From VRUE01 sp963819755 (lineage in GTDB: Bacteria > Actinomycetota > Thermoleophilia > Solirubrobacterales > 70-9), in assembly GCA_963819755.1 (NCBI GenBank), contig CAWFXB010000002.1, forward strand, positions 310,001 to 374,000: a DNA stretch of 64,000 nucleotides, given 5' to 3'. A program made the translations under genes and the position numbers. The notes under the pieces were generated by a model. That model was not told the origin of the DNA, did no database searches, and saw only the letters and a list, made by a program, of their open reading frames with translations. The stretch's first letter is position 1; each line of letters starts with the position of its first letter. Positions 7,424 to 15,887 of this stretch are shown piece by piece.

Positions 7424-8337
7424 TCCGCCTGCGCGACGCGGGGGTTGACGACCGGGCGCAGGTTCGGTTCGACCTCGGCGCGCAGGTGCTCGTAGTCGGG
7501 CGGCAGCGAGAGCTTCTCGCCGAGGTGCTCGAGCGGCTCGTCGACCGTGAAGCCCGGCCCCAGAGTCGCGATCTCGAAGAGGACGCCGCTGGGCTCGCGG
7601 AAGTAGATCGAGCGGAAGTAGAAGCGGTCGATCACCGGGGTCGGCTGGGCCCCGGCCGAGATCGCCCGCTCGCGCCAGGCCTCGTGATCGTTCATGGCCG
7701 AGGCCCAGGCAACGTGGTGGACGCTGCCGGCCCCCTGCCGCGAGAGCTGCGCCGGCGGCTCGTCGTAGATGTGGAAGCCACCGCGCTTCTCGCCGCGTGC
7801 CTCCCACCCCCCCTCGACCGGCTCGAACTCGAGCGCTTCGAGCAAGCCACTGCTGGCGCCGGGGTCCGTCGCGTAAGCGCAGGCCGCGTGGAACCCCTGC
7901 AGGGCCATCTCCGCCGGCACCTCGGGGTGCTCGGCGCTGAGCGGTGCGTCAGGCACCTCGACCACGGCCAGCTCGTGATCGAGGCCCTCGGGGTCGGAGA
8001 AGCGCAGGCTCGCTCCGGCTCGCTCGGACTCGACGCCGTTTGCGCCAAGCCTCTCGGCCCAGAAGTCGAGCGCCTCATAGGAGGCGACCCGCCAGACGAT
8101 GCGGTGCACGTCCCCCGCTCCGGCCCGCCCGTCGGGCACGCCCGGGAACTCGAAGAAGGTCAGATCGGAGCCGGCACTGCCCTGCTCGTCGGCGAAGAAA
8201 AGGTGGTAGACGGTCGGGTTGTCCTGGTTGACCGTTTTCTTCACCAGCCGCAGCCCCATCACGCCTGCGTAGAAGTCGACGTTCTTCTGCGCGTCGGCCG
8301 TAATCGCCGTGATGTGGTGGATGCCCTCCAGCTTCAC
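7420..8337 (-). CDS. Ring-cleaving dioxygenase of the VOC/MhqO family
   Basis: The 305-residue product has two glyoxalase/VOC modules in tandem. The metal ligands are visible as GIHHITAIT near the N terminus, VHHVAWA in the middle and GVLFEIATLG near the end (two His and one Glu). The QDNPTVYHLFFAD and YFRSIYFREPSGVLFEIAT blocks are typical of the hydroquinone/catechol-2,3-dioxygenase-like MhqO/LinE group. It probably opens a hydroquinone-type ring, whose product is then handled through maleylacetate by the coupled reductase. I chose GTG as start because a TATACG -10 lies 8 bases before it; the ATG further upstream overlaps that promoter. Confidence 0.82.
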   Translation of the reverse strand: MKLEGIHHITAITADAQKNVDFYAGVMGLRLVKKTVNQDNPTVYHLFFADEQGSAGSDLTFFEFPGVPDGRAGAGDVHRIVWRVASYEALDFWAERLGANGVESERAGASLRFSDPEGLDHELAVVEVPDAPLSAEHPEVPAEMALQGFHAACAYATDPGASSGLLEALEFEPVEGGWEARGEKRGGFHIYDEPPAQLSRQGAGSVHHVAWASAMNDHEAWRERAISAGAQPTPVIDRFYFRSIYFREPSGVLFEIATLGPGFTVDEPLEHLGEKLSLPPDYEHLRAEVEPNLRPVVNPRVAQAE

Positions 8338-8345
8338 CGCTGTCA

Positions 8346-8353
8346 CGTATAGC
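8346..8353. promoter_or_regulatory. Symmetric bidirectional -10 element (dioxygenase / SHOCT membrane protein)
   Basis: CGTATAGC carries TATAGC on the plus strand and TATACG on the minus strand, overlapping by four bases. The plus-strand ATG follows 10 bases later and the minus-strand GTG 8 bases later, so both genes appear to use one symmetric promoter and near-leaderless mRNAs. Confidence 0.5.
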
Positions 8354-8363
8354 ATCCCCAGCG

Positions 8364-9752
8364 ATGAGCCGCGCACGCCGACGAACCGTCAAAGCCCTCG
8401 TGGTGCTCGGTTCCTTGCTGGCCTTCCTCAGCGTCTTCGCGATCTGGACCGAGCGCCAGGCGCTCAACACGAACGACTGGGTCGACACCAGCGGCAAGTT
8501 GATCCAGAACGAAAAGGTCCGCTCGGCCGTGAGCGCGTACCTGATCGACCAGCTCTACGAAAACGTCGACGTCGAACAGGAACTCGAAGACATCCTGCCC
8601 GGCGAAACCAAGCAGCTGGCCGGGCCGGTGTCCGGAGGGCTGCGCCAGGTCGCGGGCGGCGGCGCCGAACAGGTCCTGCAGAGCACGACCGCGGAAGAAC
8701 TCTGGAAGGACGCCAACCGTGCCGCGCACGAACAGCTCCTCGCCGTACTGGAAAACAAGAAAGAAGCGGTCTCGACGGCGGAAGGGAACGTCACCCTCAA
8801 CCTCGGCAGCCTCGTCACCAACCTGGCCAGCCAGGTCGGGATCGGCAGCAAGCTCGCCGAAAAGCTGCCGCCCGACGCCGGTCAGATAACGATCCTGCGC
8901 TCCGACCAGCTGAAGACCGCCCAGGACATCGCAGTCGGCATCAAGGGGCTGGCACTCGTGCTCTCGCTGCTCACCCTGCTTGCTTTCGGCCTGGCGATCT
9001 ACCTCTCGCGCGAGGGCCGCTGGGTGACGGTGCTCTTCTGCGGAATCGGCCTGGTCGCCGCCGGCTTCGCCGTGATCGTCTTCCGTCAGATCGCCGGCGG
9101 GATCGTCGTCGACCAGCTCGTCACCGACGAAAGCGTCAAGCCCGCCGCGGAAGCGACCTGGTCGATCGGCACCTCGCTGATGACCAGCATCGCGACCACG
9201 GTGATCGTCTTCGGTGCCTTTCTGGGGATCGCCGGCTGGCTGGGGTCTCCGACCGGGTCCGCCCGCGCCAGCCGCCGCTTCATGGCGCCCGCCCTGCGCG
9301 ACTACATCCCCTACGTCTACACCGGCCTGGCGATCGTCGTCTGCCTCTACTTCCTCTCCGCCTCGGTCCAGAACCTGCGCTCCTTCCTGACCACTCTGGT
9401 GATCGCCGGCTTTGCCGCCTTCGGCATCCACGAGCTGCGCCGCCAGTCGGAGGAGGAATTCCCCGACGCCCAGTTCAGCGACTATTTCGGCGGCGCCAAG
9501 GACCGCATGGTCGGCGCCGTGAAGAGCGCCAACCTGGGCGAGCGGGCCTCGAAACTGCGACTGCCGGAGATGCGCAAACCGAGCGGCGGGGGTGGCGAGA
9601 CGGCCCCAGCCACGCCCACGGCACCCGCGGGCGACGAGGATTCGCGCCTGGGCCGCCTGGAGCGCCTCGCCGAACTCCACGAGAAGGGCGTCCTCACCGA
9701 TGAGGAGTTCGCCGCGGAGAAGAGCCGCGTCCTGGGCGGCGGCAGCGCCTGA
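8364..9752 (+). CDS. Multi-pass membrane protein with C-terminal SHOCT domain
   Basis: The 462-residue protein begins with a membrane anchor (about 11-31), then a long helical extracytoplasmic region (about 35-185), then five more hydrophobic segments (about 190-212, 216-238, 268-292, 312-331, 336-355). The last 35 residues (RLGRLERLAELHEKGVLTDE) form a SHOCT module, a short helical oligomerisation domain. No enzyme motif is visible and I cannot assign a function. It is divergent from the dioxygenase gene and is followed, 8 bases after its stop, by a tRNA gene on the other strand. Confidence 0.7.
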   Translation: MSRARRRTVKALVVLGSLLAFLSVFAIWTERQALNTNDWVDTSGKLIQNEKVRSAVSAYLIDQLYENVDVEQELEDILPGETKQLAGPVSGGLRQVAGGGAEQVLQSTTAEELWKDANRAAHEQLLAVLENKKEAVSTAEGNVTLNLGSLVTNLASQVGIGSKLAEKLPPDAGQITILRSDQLKTAQDIAVGIKGLALVLSLLTLLAFGLAIYLSREGRWVTVLFCGIGLVAAGFAVIVFRQIAGGIVVDQLVTDESVKPAAEATWSIGTSLMTSIATTVIVFGAFLGIAGWLGSPTGSARASRRFMAPALRDYIPYVYTGLAIVVCLYFLSASVQNLRSFLTTLVIAGFAAFGIHELRRQSEEEFPDAQFSDYFGGAKDRMVGAVKSANLGERASKLRLPEMRKPSGGGGETAPATPTAPAGDEDSRLGRLERLAELHEKGVLTDEEFAAEKSRVLGGGSA

Positions 9753-9760
9753 GTTGACCA

Positions 9761-9833
9761 AGCCCGCCCCCGGACTTGAACCGGGAACCCCTTCCTTACA
9801 AGGGAAGCGCTCTGCCAATTGAGCTAGGCGGGC
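9761..9833 (-). tRNA. tRNA-Thr (anticodon UGU)
   Basis: The minus strand folds as a complete 73-nt cloverleaf: acceptor stem GCCCGCC/GGCGGGC, D arm with AGCTCAATTGGCAGAGC, anticodon stem CTTCC/GGAAG around the loop CTTGTAA (anticodon TGT, threonine), and a T arm with GGTTCAAGTCC. The discriminator base is T and CCA is not encoded. Confidence 0.95.
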
Positions 9834-9866
9834 GTGTAACCGAATATAGAGGGGTCGATCGGCGAC

Positions 9867-10871
9867 ATGGGACAGGACGCAATCAATTTCAGGTACCTGG
9901 AGCCAGGCGAGGGAAGCGTCCTCACCGAGGCGATCCGGGCCGCCTACGGCGATACCTACGACGTGCGCTGGGTCTACGACGAGGCCGAGGTGGAGGCGCG
10001 ACTGGCGGCCGGGACCTATGTCTCATGGATCGCCGAGTCAGCGGAGGGCGAGCTGCTCTGCCACGAGGGAATGAGCCTGGCGGCAGCCGGCGATGCGGTC
10101 GGCCACTCGGGCCAGGCGGTGACGATGCCGGCGGCCCGCGGCCAGCACCTGTTCACGCGGACCAAGCAGCACCTGATGGACTGGGCGACCGAGCGCGGCC
10201 TGGCGGGGATGTACAGCGAGGCGACGGCGGCACACCCGTACAGCCAGCGCGCCAACCTGGAGCTCGGCGCTCACGAGACCGGCTTTCTGCTCGGCTGGAT
10301 CCCAGCCTCGGTCTCCAACGACGCGGCAACCGAGCAGCGCCCCCGCCGCCAATCGGCGGCTCTCTTCTACACGAAGCTCAACGACGGCCACAAGCGCGAT
10401 GTCTACGCCCCGGAGCGCCACCACGAGATCATTCGACAGACGCTCGAGCTCTGCGAACTGCGAGGCACGCTCGCCGATCCCCCAGCCAGCGTGCAGATTC
10501 CGGAGCGAACCGGCCTGCACGTGGAAATAGACGAGGATCACAACCTGGCCCTGATTACCGCCCACCAGCCAGGAGCCGACCTGGAGGCCGCGGTAGCAGC
10601 CGAGCGCCACCACCTCTTCCACCGCAAGTGCCTCGACGCGGTCTACCTGGACCTACCGCTGGAGAACCCGGCAACGGCCCTACTGGCCGGCCACTTGGAG
10701 CGCCTGGGAGTCTCCTACGCCGGCATCTTCCCCAACAACCGCACCGATGGCGACGTGCTGAGGATGCAATCCCTGCACCGAGCCCGCGTGGCGGCCGGCG
10801 ACGTCTCCGTGGCCTCAGAGCATGGGCGGGATTTGCTCGACTACGTGATTGCGGATCTTCCGGCCCCCTGA
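9867..10871 (+). CDS. GNAT-like acetyltransferase family protein
   Basis: The 334-residue product looks like a two-part protein: an N-terminal GNAT-like half (about 1-150), with an acceptor/CoA-site type segment AARGQHLFTRTKQHLMDWATERGL followed by the strand-helix GLAGMYSEATAAHPYSQRAN, and a C-terminal half (about 190-334) of unclear fold. Hydrophobic strands and the RGQ/HLF region suggest a CoA-dependent N-acetyltransferase; the substrate is unknown. A TATAGA -10 lies 16 bases before the ATG. There is no operon partner; vsr follows after a separate promoter. Confidence 0.5.
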   Translation: MGQDAINFRYLEPGEGSVLTEAIRAAYGDTYDVRWVYDEAEVEARLAAGTYVSWIAESAEGELLCHEGMSLAAAGDAVGHSGQAVTMPAARGQHLFTRTKQHLMDWATERGLAGMYSEATAAHPYSQRANLELGAHETGFLLGWIPASVSNDAATEQRPRRQSAALFYTKLNDGHKRDVYAPERHHEIIRQTLELCELRGTLADPPASVQIPERTGLHVEIDEDHNLALITAHQPGADLEAAVAAERHHLFHRKCLDAVYLDLPLENPATALLAGHLERLGVSYAGIFPNNRTDGDVLRMQSLHRARVAAGDVSVASEHGRDLLDYVIADLPAP

Positions 10872-10905
10872 GGGCACCCGGGCCAACACGCTAAGAATTG
10901 GCGGC

Positions 10906-11322
10906 ATGACCGACTTCCTCCACCCGGAGACGCGCAGTCGGGTCATGGCGCGCATCCGCTCCAAGGACACGAAGCCGGAGCGCACATTGCGCAGCGCACT
11001 ATTTGCCGCCGGTGTTCGCGGTTGGCGCTGCCACCCGAAGGGCGTTCCCGGGAAGCCGGATGTCGCCTTCGTCAAGCACCGCGTTGCGGTCTTCGTGGAT
11101 GGCCGTTTCTGGCACGGCCATCCCGACTACTTCACGTTCGGCAAGTCCGGCCCCTACTGGGACGAGAAGATCGCGCGGACCCAGGAACGAGACCGGCTCG
11201 CCAACGAAGCGCTGGAGGCAGCCGGATGGCTCGTCGTGCGCTTCTGGGACTTCGAGATCGAACAAGATCTGGAGGGGTGCGTGGAAGAAGTCGTGGCTGT
11301 ACTCCAGGAAGCGAGACGGTAG
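10906..11322 (+). CDS. vsr: Very short patch repair endonuclease (Vsr)
   Basis: The 138-residue protein has the Vsr signature from end to end: HPETRSRVMARIRSKDTKPE at the N terminus, RCHPKGVPGKPDVAF with the catalytic Asp, and the VFVDGRFWHGH zinc/active-site block. Vsr nicks next to T:G mismatches left when 5-methylcytosine deaminates, so it normally travels with a cytosine-5 methyltransferase, and one lies directly downstream. The start is the ATG preceding TDFLHPETRS; the longer frame upstream overlaps the previous gene. A TAAGAA -10-like element ends 8 bases before it. Length is normal and all key motifs are intact. Confidence 0.93.
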   Translation: MTDFLHPETRSRVMARIRSKDTKPERTLRSALFAAGVRGWRCHPKGVPGKPDVAFVKHRVAVFVDGRFWHGHPDYFTFGKSGPYWDEKIARTQERDRLANEALEAAGWLVVRFWDFEIEQDLEGCVEEVVAVLQEARR

Positions 11323-11380
11323 GAACGGACGCGGCCGGCGGTTGGGCATCCGCGCTCGCCCATAGGGTTACGTGCTGCCC

Positions 11381-12360
11381 GTGGATTTCACTTCTGTCGA
11401 GATTTGTGCTGGCGCCGGTGGCCAGGCACTCGGCCTCGAGCGCGCCCGCTTCAAGCACCTCGCCCTGGTCGAGCTCGATTCGCATGCCTGCGCGACCCTG
11501 CGGCTGAACCGGCCTCGCTGGAACGTTCTCGAAGAAGACTTGCACGACTTCGACCCCAGCCCGTACGGCAGCTTCGACCTGCTCGCCGGCGGAGTTCCAT
11601 GCCCCCCTTCTCCAAGGCGGGCAAGCAGCAGGGCTACCTGGACGACCGCGACCTCTTCCCGCAGGCGCTGCGACTCGTCCGCGAAGCACAACCCAAGGCA
11701 GTGATGCTCGAGAACGTCCGTGGACTGCTCGATACCAGGTTCGACGCCTACCGGAAAGAGATCAAGGCGCAACTCAACGCGATGGGCTACACGGTTTTCT
11801 GGAAGCTTCTAAACGCTTCCGACTTCGGCGTGCCACAACTTCGTCCGCGAACGTTGCTGGTCGCGCTCAAGAGCCCCTACGCCGAGCACTTCCTCTGGCC
11901 GGAGCGCAAGCGCAGGGCAAAGACGGTCGGGAAGGCGCTCTTGGCCGAAATGCAGAGCAAGGGCTGGCGGGGCGCTGAACAGTGGAGCGAGGGCGCGGAT
12001 CGCGTGGCCCCGACTCTCGTCGGCGGTTCGAAGAAGCACGGCGGGCCGGACCTCGGTCCGACCCGGGCACGACGTGAGTGGGCGGCCCTTGGCGTCGACG
12101 GCATCGGCATCGTCGACGAGCCACCCGGACCAGACCACGACGGGCCGCCGCGGCTCACGGTTCGCATGGCGGCAACCCTGCAAGGCTTTCCACGCACCTG
12201 GAAACTCGCCGGCCGCAAGACCAACGCATACCGTCAGGTTGGTAACGCCTTTCCCCCGCCGGTCGCTCGGGCGGTGGGAAAGCAGATCGCACTGGCACTC
12301 CGCTGCGAGTCCAACCAAGACGGCGCCAGCACACGCTCACAGGTAGCACTCGCGGCATAG
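11381..12360 (+). pseudogene. DNA (cytosine-5)-methyltransferase, frameshifted at a C6 run
   Basis: The first part reads as methyltransferase motif I (EICAGAGGQALGLERA) and reaches the catalytic motif IV as GGVPCPP. There the frame breaks at a run of six C (11602-11607); with seven C it would read GGVPCPPFSKAGKQ and continue in the other frame through ENVRGLLDTRFDAY, LLNASDFGVPQLRPRTLLVAL, the target-recognition region and the C-terminal NAYRQVGNAFPPPVA (motif X) to the stop. So the gene is complete except for one missing C. Start is GTG 12 bases after a TAGGGT -10; another GTG lies 9 bases upstream. It pairs with vsr. It may be a real inactivation, a slippage-switched gene or a sequencing error. 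Confidence 0.85.
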
Positions 12361-12415
12361 CGCAGTCGATCGGTAGCCAGCGGCGCAGCTCACGACGTGC
12401 TCTACGGTTCCCCCA

Positions 12416-13549
12416 ATGAAGGAGCCCAGAAAGCCCCGCCCGGACGGTCCGATCGTCGTCTACGGTGCCACCGGATTCACTGGGGGGCTGATTGCTCGAG
12501 AGCTTAAACGGCTTGGAGCTGACTTCCTGATCGCCGGGCGGGATCGGGGGAAGTTGGAGGCGCTTTCCGAGAAGCTTGGGGGTGTTCCTTTTGCGGCTGC
12601 ATCGATCGATGATGCTCCCCGGTTGCGGGAGATGCTCGAGCCTTGTTCTGTTGTGGTCGCTTGCGCTGGGCCGTTTGGCTTGCATGGGGAGCCGATGGTT
12701 GCTGCTGCTGCCGATACGGGGACGCACTACCTCGATACGACCGGGGAGCAGGGGTTCATGCGGACGGTCTTCGATCGCTATGGGGCGCGGGCTGCTGAGA
12801 AGGGGGCTGCGCTGGTCTCTGGAATGGGGTTCGACTACCTGCCTGGCGACCTGATCGCGGCGCTCACCGCTGACGGGATGGGGCCGCTGGAGGAGATCGT
12901 CGTTGCCTACTGCGTGCATGGGTTCGAGCCCACGCACGGGACCGCCCTCTCCGGCCTCGAGATCATGCGGGGTGGCGACGTGGTCTGGTCTGCCGGTGAC
13001 TGGCGACCGGCTCCCCGCAGCGCCGATGGTGGGCGCTGGCGCTTTCCGGAGCCGATCGGGGAGCAGCGGATGCTGCGCTATCCCGCCGGCGAGCAGGTCA
13101 CCGTGCCGCGGCATGTCGAGACGGCTCGGGTGCGGACGCTGCTCAACGGGATGGTGGTGCCGCCGCGACTGATGCCGCTGGCCATCATCGCCTCTCCCCT
13201 CCTCGGGCTGGCTATGCGCACTCCCCTGCGCCAGGCTATGGGGGGGCTTGTCCGGCGCCTGCCGGCCGCTCCCAGTGAGAAGAGCCGCTCGGCAGCGCGG
13301 TTCACGATCAGCTGCGAGGCGCGAGGAAAGTCCGGCACCCGCCGCGGCACCGTGCGCGGCAGCGACGTCTATGGCCTCACCGCCGCCAGCCTCGCGCACG
13401 GCGCGCTGCTCTGCGCGGACCCCGGCTACGGTCGCAGCGGCGCCCTGGCACCGGCACAGGCTTTCGACCCCGCGTCCTTCCTCGCCGCCCTCGCCGGCTT
13501 CGGCGTCTCGGTAGAGGTCGAGCCACTGCCTGCCGCGGCTGATCGCTAG
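12416..13549 (+). CDS. Saccharopine dehydrogenase-like / trans-acting enoyl reductase family protein
   Basis: The 377-residue product has an N-terminal Rossmann fold (IVVYGATGFTGGLIARELKR), followed by the AGRDRGKLEAL, VVACAGPFGLHG and GTHYLDTTGE segments typical of the saccharopine-dehydrogenase-like family that includes mycobacterial trans-acting enoyl reductases. The enzyme is probably an NAD(P)H oxidoreductase, possibly of lipids; the substrate is unknown. A hydrophobic stretch about residues 240-265 may touch the membrane. TACGGT ends 7 bases before the ATG, pointing to a leaderless mRNA. The first 400 bases use more T-ending and GGG codons than neighbouring genes, a mild compositional oddity. 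Confidence 0.75.
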   Translation: MKEPRKPRPDGPIVVYGATGFTGGLIARELKRLGADFLIAGRDRGKLEALSEKLGGVPFAAASIDDAPRLREMLEPCSVVVACAGPFGLHGEPMVAAAADTGTHYLDTTGEQGFMRTVFDRYGARAAEKGAALVSGMGFDYLPGDLIAALTADGMGPLEEIVVAYCVHGFEPTHGTALSGLEIMRGGDVVWSAGDWRPAPRSADGGRWRFPEPIGEQRMLRYPAGEQVTVPRHVETARVRTLLNGMVVPPRLMPLAIIASPLLGLAMRTPLRQAMGGLVRRLPAAPSEKSRSAARFTISCEARGKSGTRRGTVRGSDVYGLTAASLAHGALLCADPGYGRSGALAPAQAFDPASFLAALAGFGVSVEVEPLPAAADR

Positions 13550-13583
13550 ATCAGCCGTCCAGGCGGGCATTAGGCTGTCGGCC

Positions 13584-14561
13584 ATGCGCAGGGTCGGACT
13601 TGTGACGTGGGTGTGCGGACTCGCGGCGCTGCTTGGGGCCGCACCGGCGCAGGCCGCGTTCCCCGGCGTGCCCGGGCCGATCGCCTACTCGCACGTCCTG
13701 ATCGGCGAAGGCATCGACACGGGCGGCCTACTCGCCCACGGGCCGCGCAAGCGCGACGCTCCCGTCGAGCTGACCGAAAACCCCACCGACAGCAGCCCCT
13801 CCTACTCACCCAACGGGCGCCTGATCGTCTTCGCCGGCAACCACGACCCGGGCCTGGCGCCGCAGGGCAGCCACCTCTACGTGATGAAACGGGACGGCAG
13901 CGGCGTCAGGCAACTGACCAGCGGCAGCTTCTACGACTCCAACCCTTCCTTCTCGCCGAACGGCAAACTGGTGGTCTTCGACCGCGGCGGGCTTCAGGGT
14001 CGGGTCACCCAGATCTTCAGCGTTTCCCTCGACGGCAGCGGCCTGCGGGCAATCACCGACGAAGCCGGCAGCGACTCCGACCCGACCTTCACGCCCAACG
14101 GCAAACGGATCGTCTTCGTCAGCAACCGCATGACCAGCGGCCGCACCGACCGCGCCAACATCCTCTCGATGCGCCCCGCCGGGAGTCAGATCCGGCTTCT
14201 GATCGGCGGTCCACGCAACGATCTCGAGCCCGACGTCTCCCCCAACGGCCGCAGCATCGCCTTCTCCAGCAACCGCGACCACGGGCCGAACCTCTTCGTC
14301 GCCAGGATCAACGGCAAGCACGTCCGAGAGCTGACCCACAGCCGTCACGACTGCTTCGGCAGCGCCTGCTACACGAACCCCTCCTGGTCGCCCGACGGCA
14401 AGCACATCGCCTTCCTCAGCAGCGGCCGTTTCAGCAGCGACGTCGCGGTCATGCGAGTCGACGGGCGCGGCTTCGCCAAGGAGTTCGACACGGGAGGCAC
14501 CGAAGAAGAAGGCTTCGGCAGCCGCGTCGGCGCCCCCGCCTGGGGCCCACGGCCACGATGA
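13584..14561 (+). CDS. Secreted TolB-like PD40 beta-propeller protein
   Basis: A signal peptide (basic start, hydrophobic core, cleavage after PAQA about residue 24) leads into six PD40/WD40-like blades, each carrying SPNGR-I-F or SPDGK-I-F type repeats (for example SPSYSPNGRLIVFAGN, NPSFSPNGKLVVFDR, EPDVSPNGRSIAFSSN, NPSWSPDGKHIAFLSS). Such proteins resemble TolB propellers and act outside the membrane, usually in binding. The 325-residue protein is short but complete. TAGGCT ends 7 bases before the ATG. Its stop overlaps the next start as ATGA, so the two propellers form a coupled operon. Confidence 0.8.
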   Translation: MRRVGLVTWVCGLAALLGAAPAQAAFPGVPGPIAYSHVLIGEGIDTGGLLAHGPRKRDAPVELTENPTDSSPSYSPNGRLIVFAGNHDPGLAPQGSHLYVMKRDGSGVRQLTSGSFYDSNPSFSPNGKLVVFDRGGLQGRVTQIFSVSLDGSGLRAITDEAGSDSDPTFTPNGKRIVFVSNRMTSGRTDRANILSMRPAGSQIRLLIGGPRNDLEPDVSPNGRSIAFSSNRDHGPNLFVARINGKHVRELTHSRHDCFGSACYTNPSWSPDGKHIAFLSSGRFSSDVAVMRVDGRGFAKEFDTGGTEEEGFGSRVGAPAWGPRPR

Positions 14562-15883
14562 GACGCCGGCCGGCGGCCATTGCCTTGGCTGCGATCGCGG
14601 CCGCCTCGCTCGCCTTGGCCGCCGCGTCGTTCGGAGCCACGGGCTCGGTTGTTCTCGTCTCGGGACCAAACGGCGAAACCGAAGCTGGCTTTCCAAGCGA
14701 GCAGGTCAACCCGGCGATCTCCGGCGACGGCCGCTTCATCGCCTTCGTCGGCAGCGTCGGCGAAACGGGCAACGGCCTTTACCTGCGCGACATGAATGGC
14801 GGTATCGCCGAAGTGGACGTTCCCCACGGCACGAGCGAACATGGCATCGGCTTCGCCGCCGGCTCACCGTCGATTTCCAGCAGCGGGCGCTATCTCGCCT
14901 TTGCCTCGGAGGACCCTGACGTCAGCAGCGAAGACCACAACTCCTCCACCACGCCGGCCGGCGACACCTTCCCCGTGCGTGACATCTTCGTCTACGACCG
15001 CTCGAACGGCCGGACCAGCCTCGTTTCGCGGGCGAACGGCGCCAAAGGGGGTGGCGGTGATGAGGACTCCAACCTCCCCTCGATCTCCGCCGACGGAAAC
15101 TACGTCGCCTTCCAGACCGGGGCGACCAACTTCCTCCACGGCTCCTACGGTGGCATCTTCGTCCGCGACCTGCGCCGCCACACGACCACGCCGGTCGCGT
15201 CGCTACGCCTTCATCCTGGTGGGGCGCTGAACGGCGGCTTCACGCCGTCGATCTCCGCCCACGGGCGCTGGGTCGCCTTTCTCACCGGGGCCCACCTCCA
15301 CCACGGCAACGCGCTGGAGGTCGCCGTACGCGACATGAACGGGAAGCGGACGGTCTATGCCTCGCGGGCCAGCGGTCGCCGCGGCCCGCTCGCAGCCACC
15401 GACTGCAAGCTGCCGGTGATCTCAGCGAACGGTCGCTATATCGCCTTTGCCAGCAAGGCGAAGAACCTCAGCCGAATCGACAAGGACAACGTCGAAGACG
15501 TCTTCCTCCGCGACCTGAAGACGAACCGCACGCTGCTCGTCTCACGTGGCCAGGGCAAGCACGGCGCGCCGGGGAGCGGGGACTCCTCCAGCCCTTCGAT
15601 CTCCGCCGACGGGCGCTACGTCGCCTTCGAGTCCTACGCGAGCAACCTCGGCCCGGCCGGCAACGGCACGACGCCAGGCGTCTTCGTCCGCGACATGCGC
15701 AGCGGGCGCGTCTTCCTCGCCTCGCGCGCCAACGGCGACGGAGCGGCGGCCAATGCGCCCTCTGCCAACCCGTCGATCTCGGGCGACGGCCACTACGTCG
15801 CCTTCGACTCGCACGGCTCGAATCTGAGCCCCGCCGACACGCTGCACGCGACGAGCGTCTTCCGCTACCAGCTGCTGCCCTAG
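14558..15883 (+). CDS. Secreted PD40-type beta-propeller protein
   Basis: The start is the ATG of ATGA shared with the preceding gene, giving 441 residues with an N-terminal signal peptide (RRRP followed by an Ala/Leu-rich core, cleavage near residue 27). Seven or so repeated units of about 55 residues follow, each with the pattern PSIS-x-DGRY-VAF-x-S and a VFVRDL/IFVRDL strand. The arrangement is a beta-propeller of the TolB/PD40 type, probably extracytoplasmic. It is coupled to the upstream propeller, suggesting joint function at the cell surface. No catalytic motif is visible. Confidence 0.8.
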   Translation: MRRRPAAIALAAIAAASLALAAASFGATGSVVLVSGPNGETEAGFPSEQVNPAISGDGRFIAFVGSVGETGNGLYLRDMNGGIAEVDVPHGTSEHGIGFAAGSPSISSSGRYLAFASEDPDVSSEDHNSSTTPAGDTFPVRDIFVYDRSNGRTSLVSRANGAKGGGGDEDSNLPSISADGNYVAFQTGATNFLHGSYGGIFVRDLRRHTTTPVASLRLHPGGALNGGFTPSISAHGRWVAFLTGAHLHHGNALEVAVRDMNGKRTVYASRASGRRGPLAATDCKLPVISANGRYIAFASKAKNLSRIDKDNVEDVFLRDLKTNRTLLVSRGQGKHGAPGSGDSSSPSISADGRYVAFESYASNLGPAGNGTTPGVFVRDMRSGRVFLASRANGDGAAANAPSANPSISGDGHYVAFDSHGSNLSPADTLHATSVFRYQLLP

Positions 15884-15887
15884 CGGT

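Noticed and set aside
10906..12360. vsr-dcm as part of a prophage or larger defence island
   Set aside because: No phage, integrase or other defence gene flanks it; neighbours are ordinary chromosomal genes.
13607..14557. N-terminal extension of the second beta-propeller protein through the first propeller gene
   Set aside because: The extension is Arg/Gln/Pro-rich shadow sequence; the ATGA overlap and signal peptide at 14558 give a clear real start.
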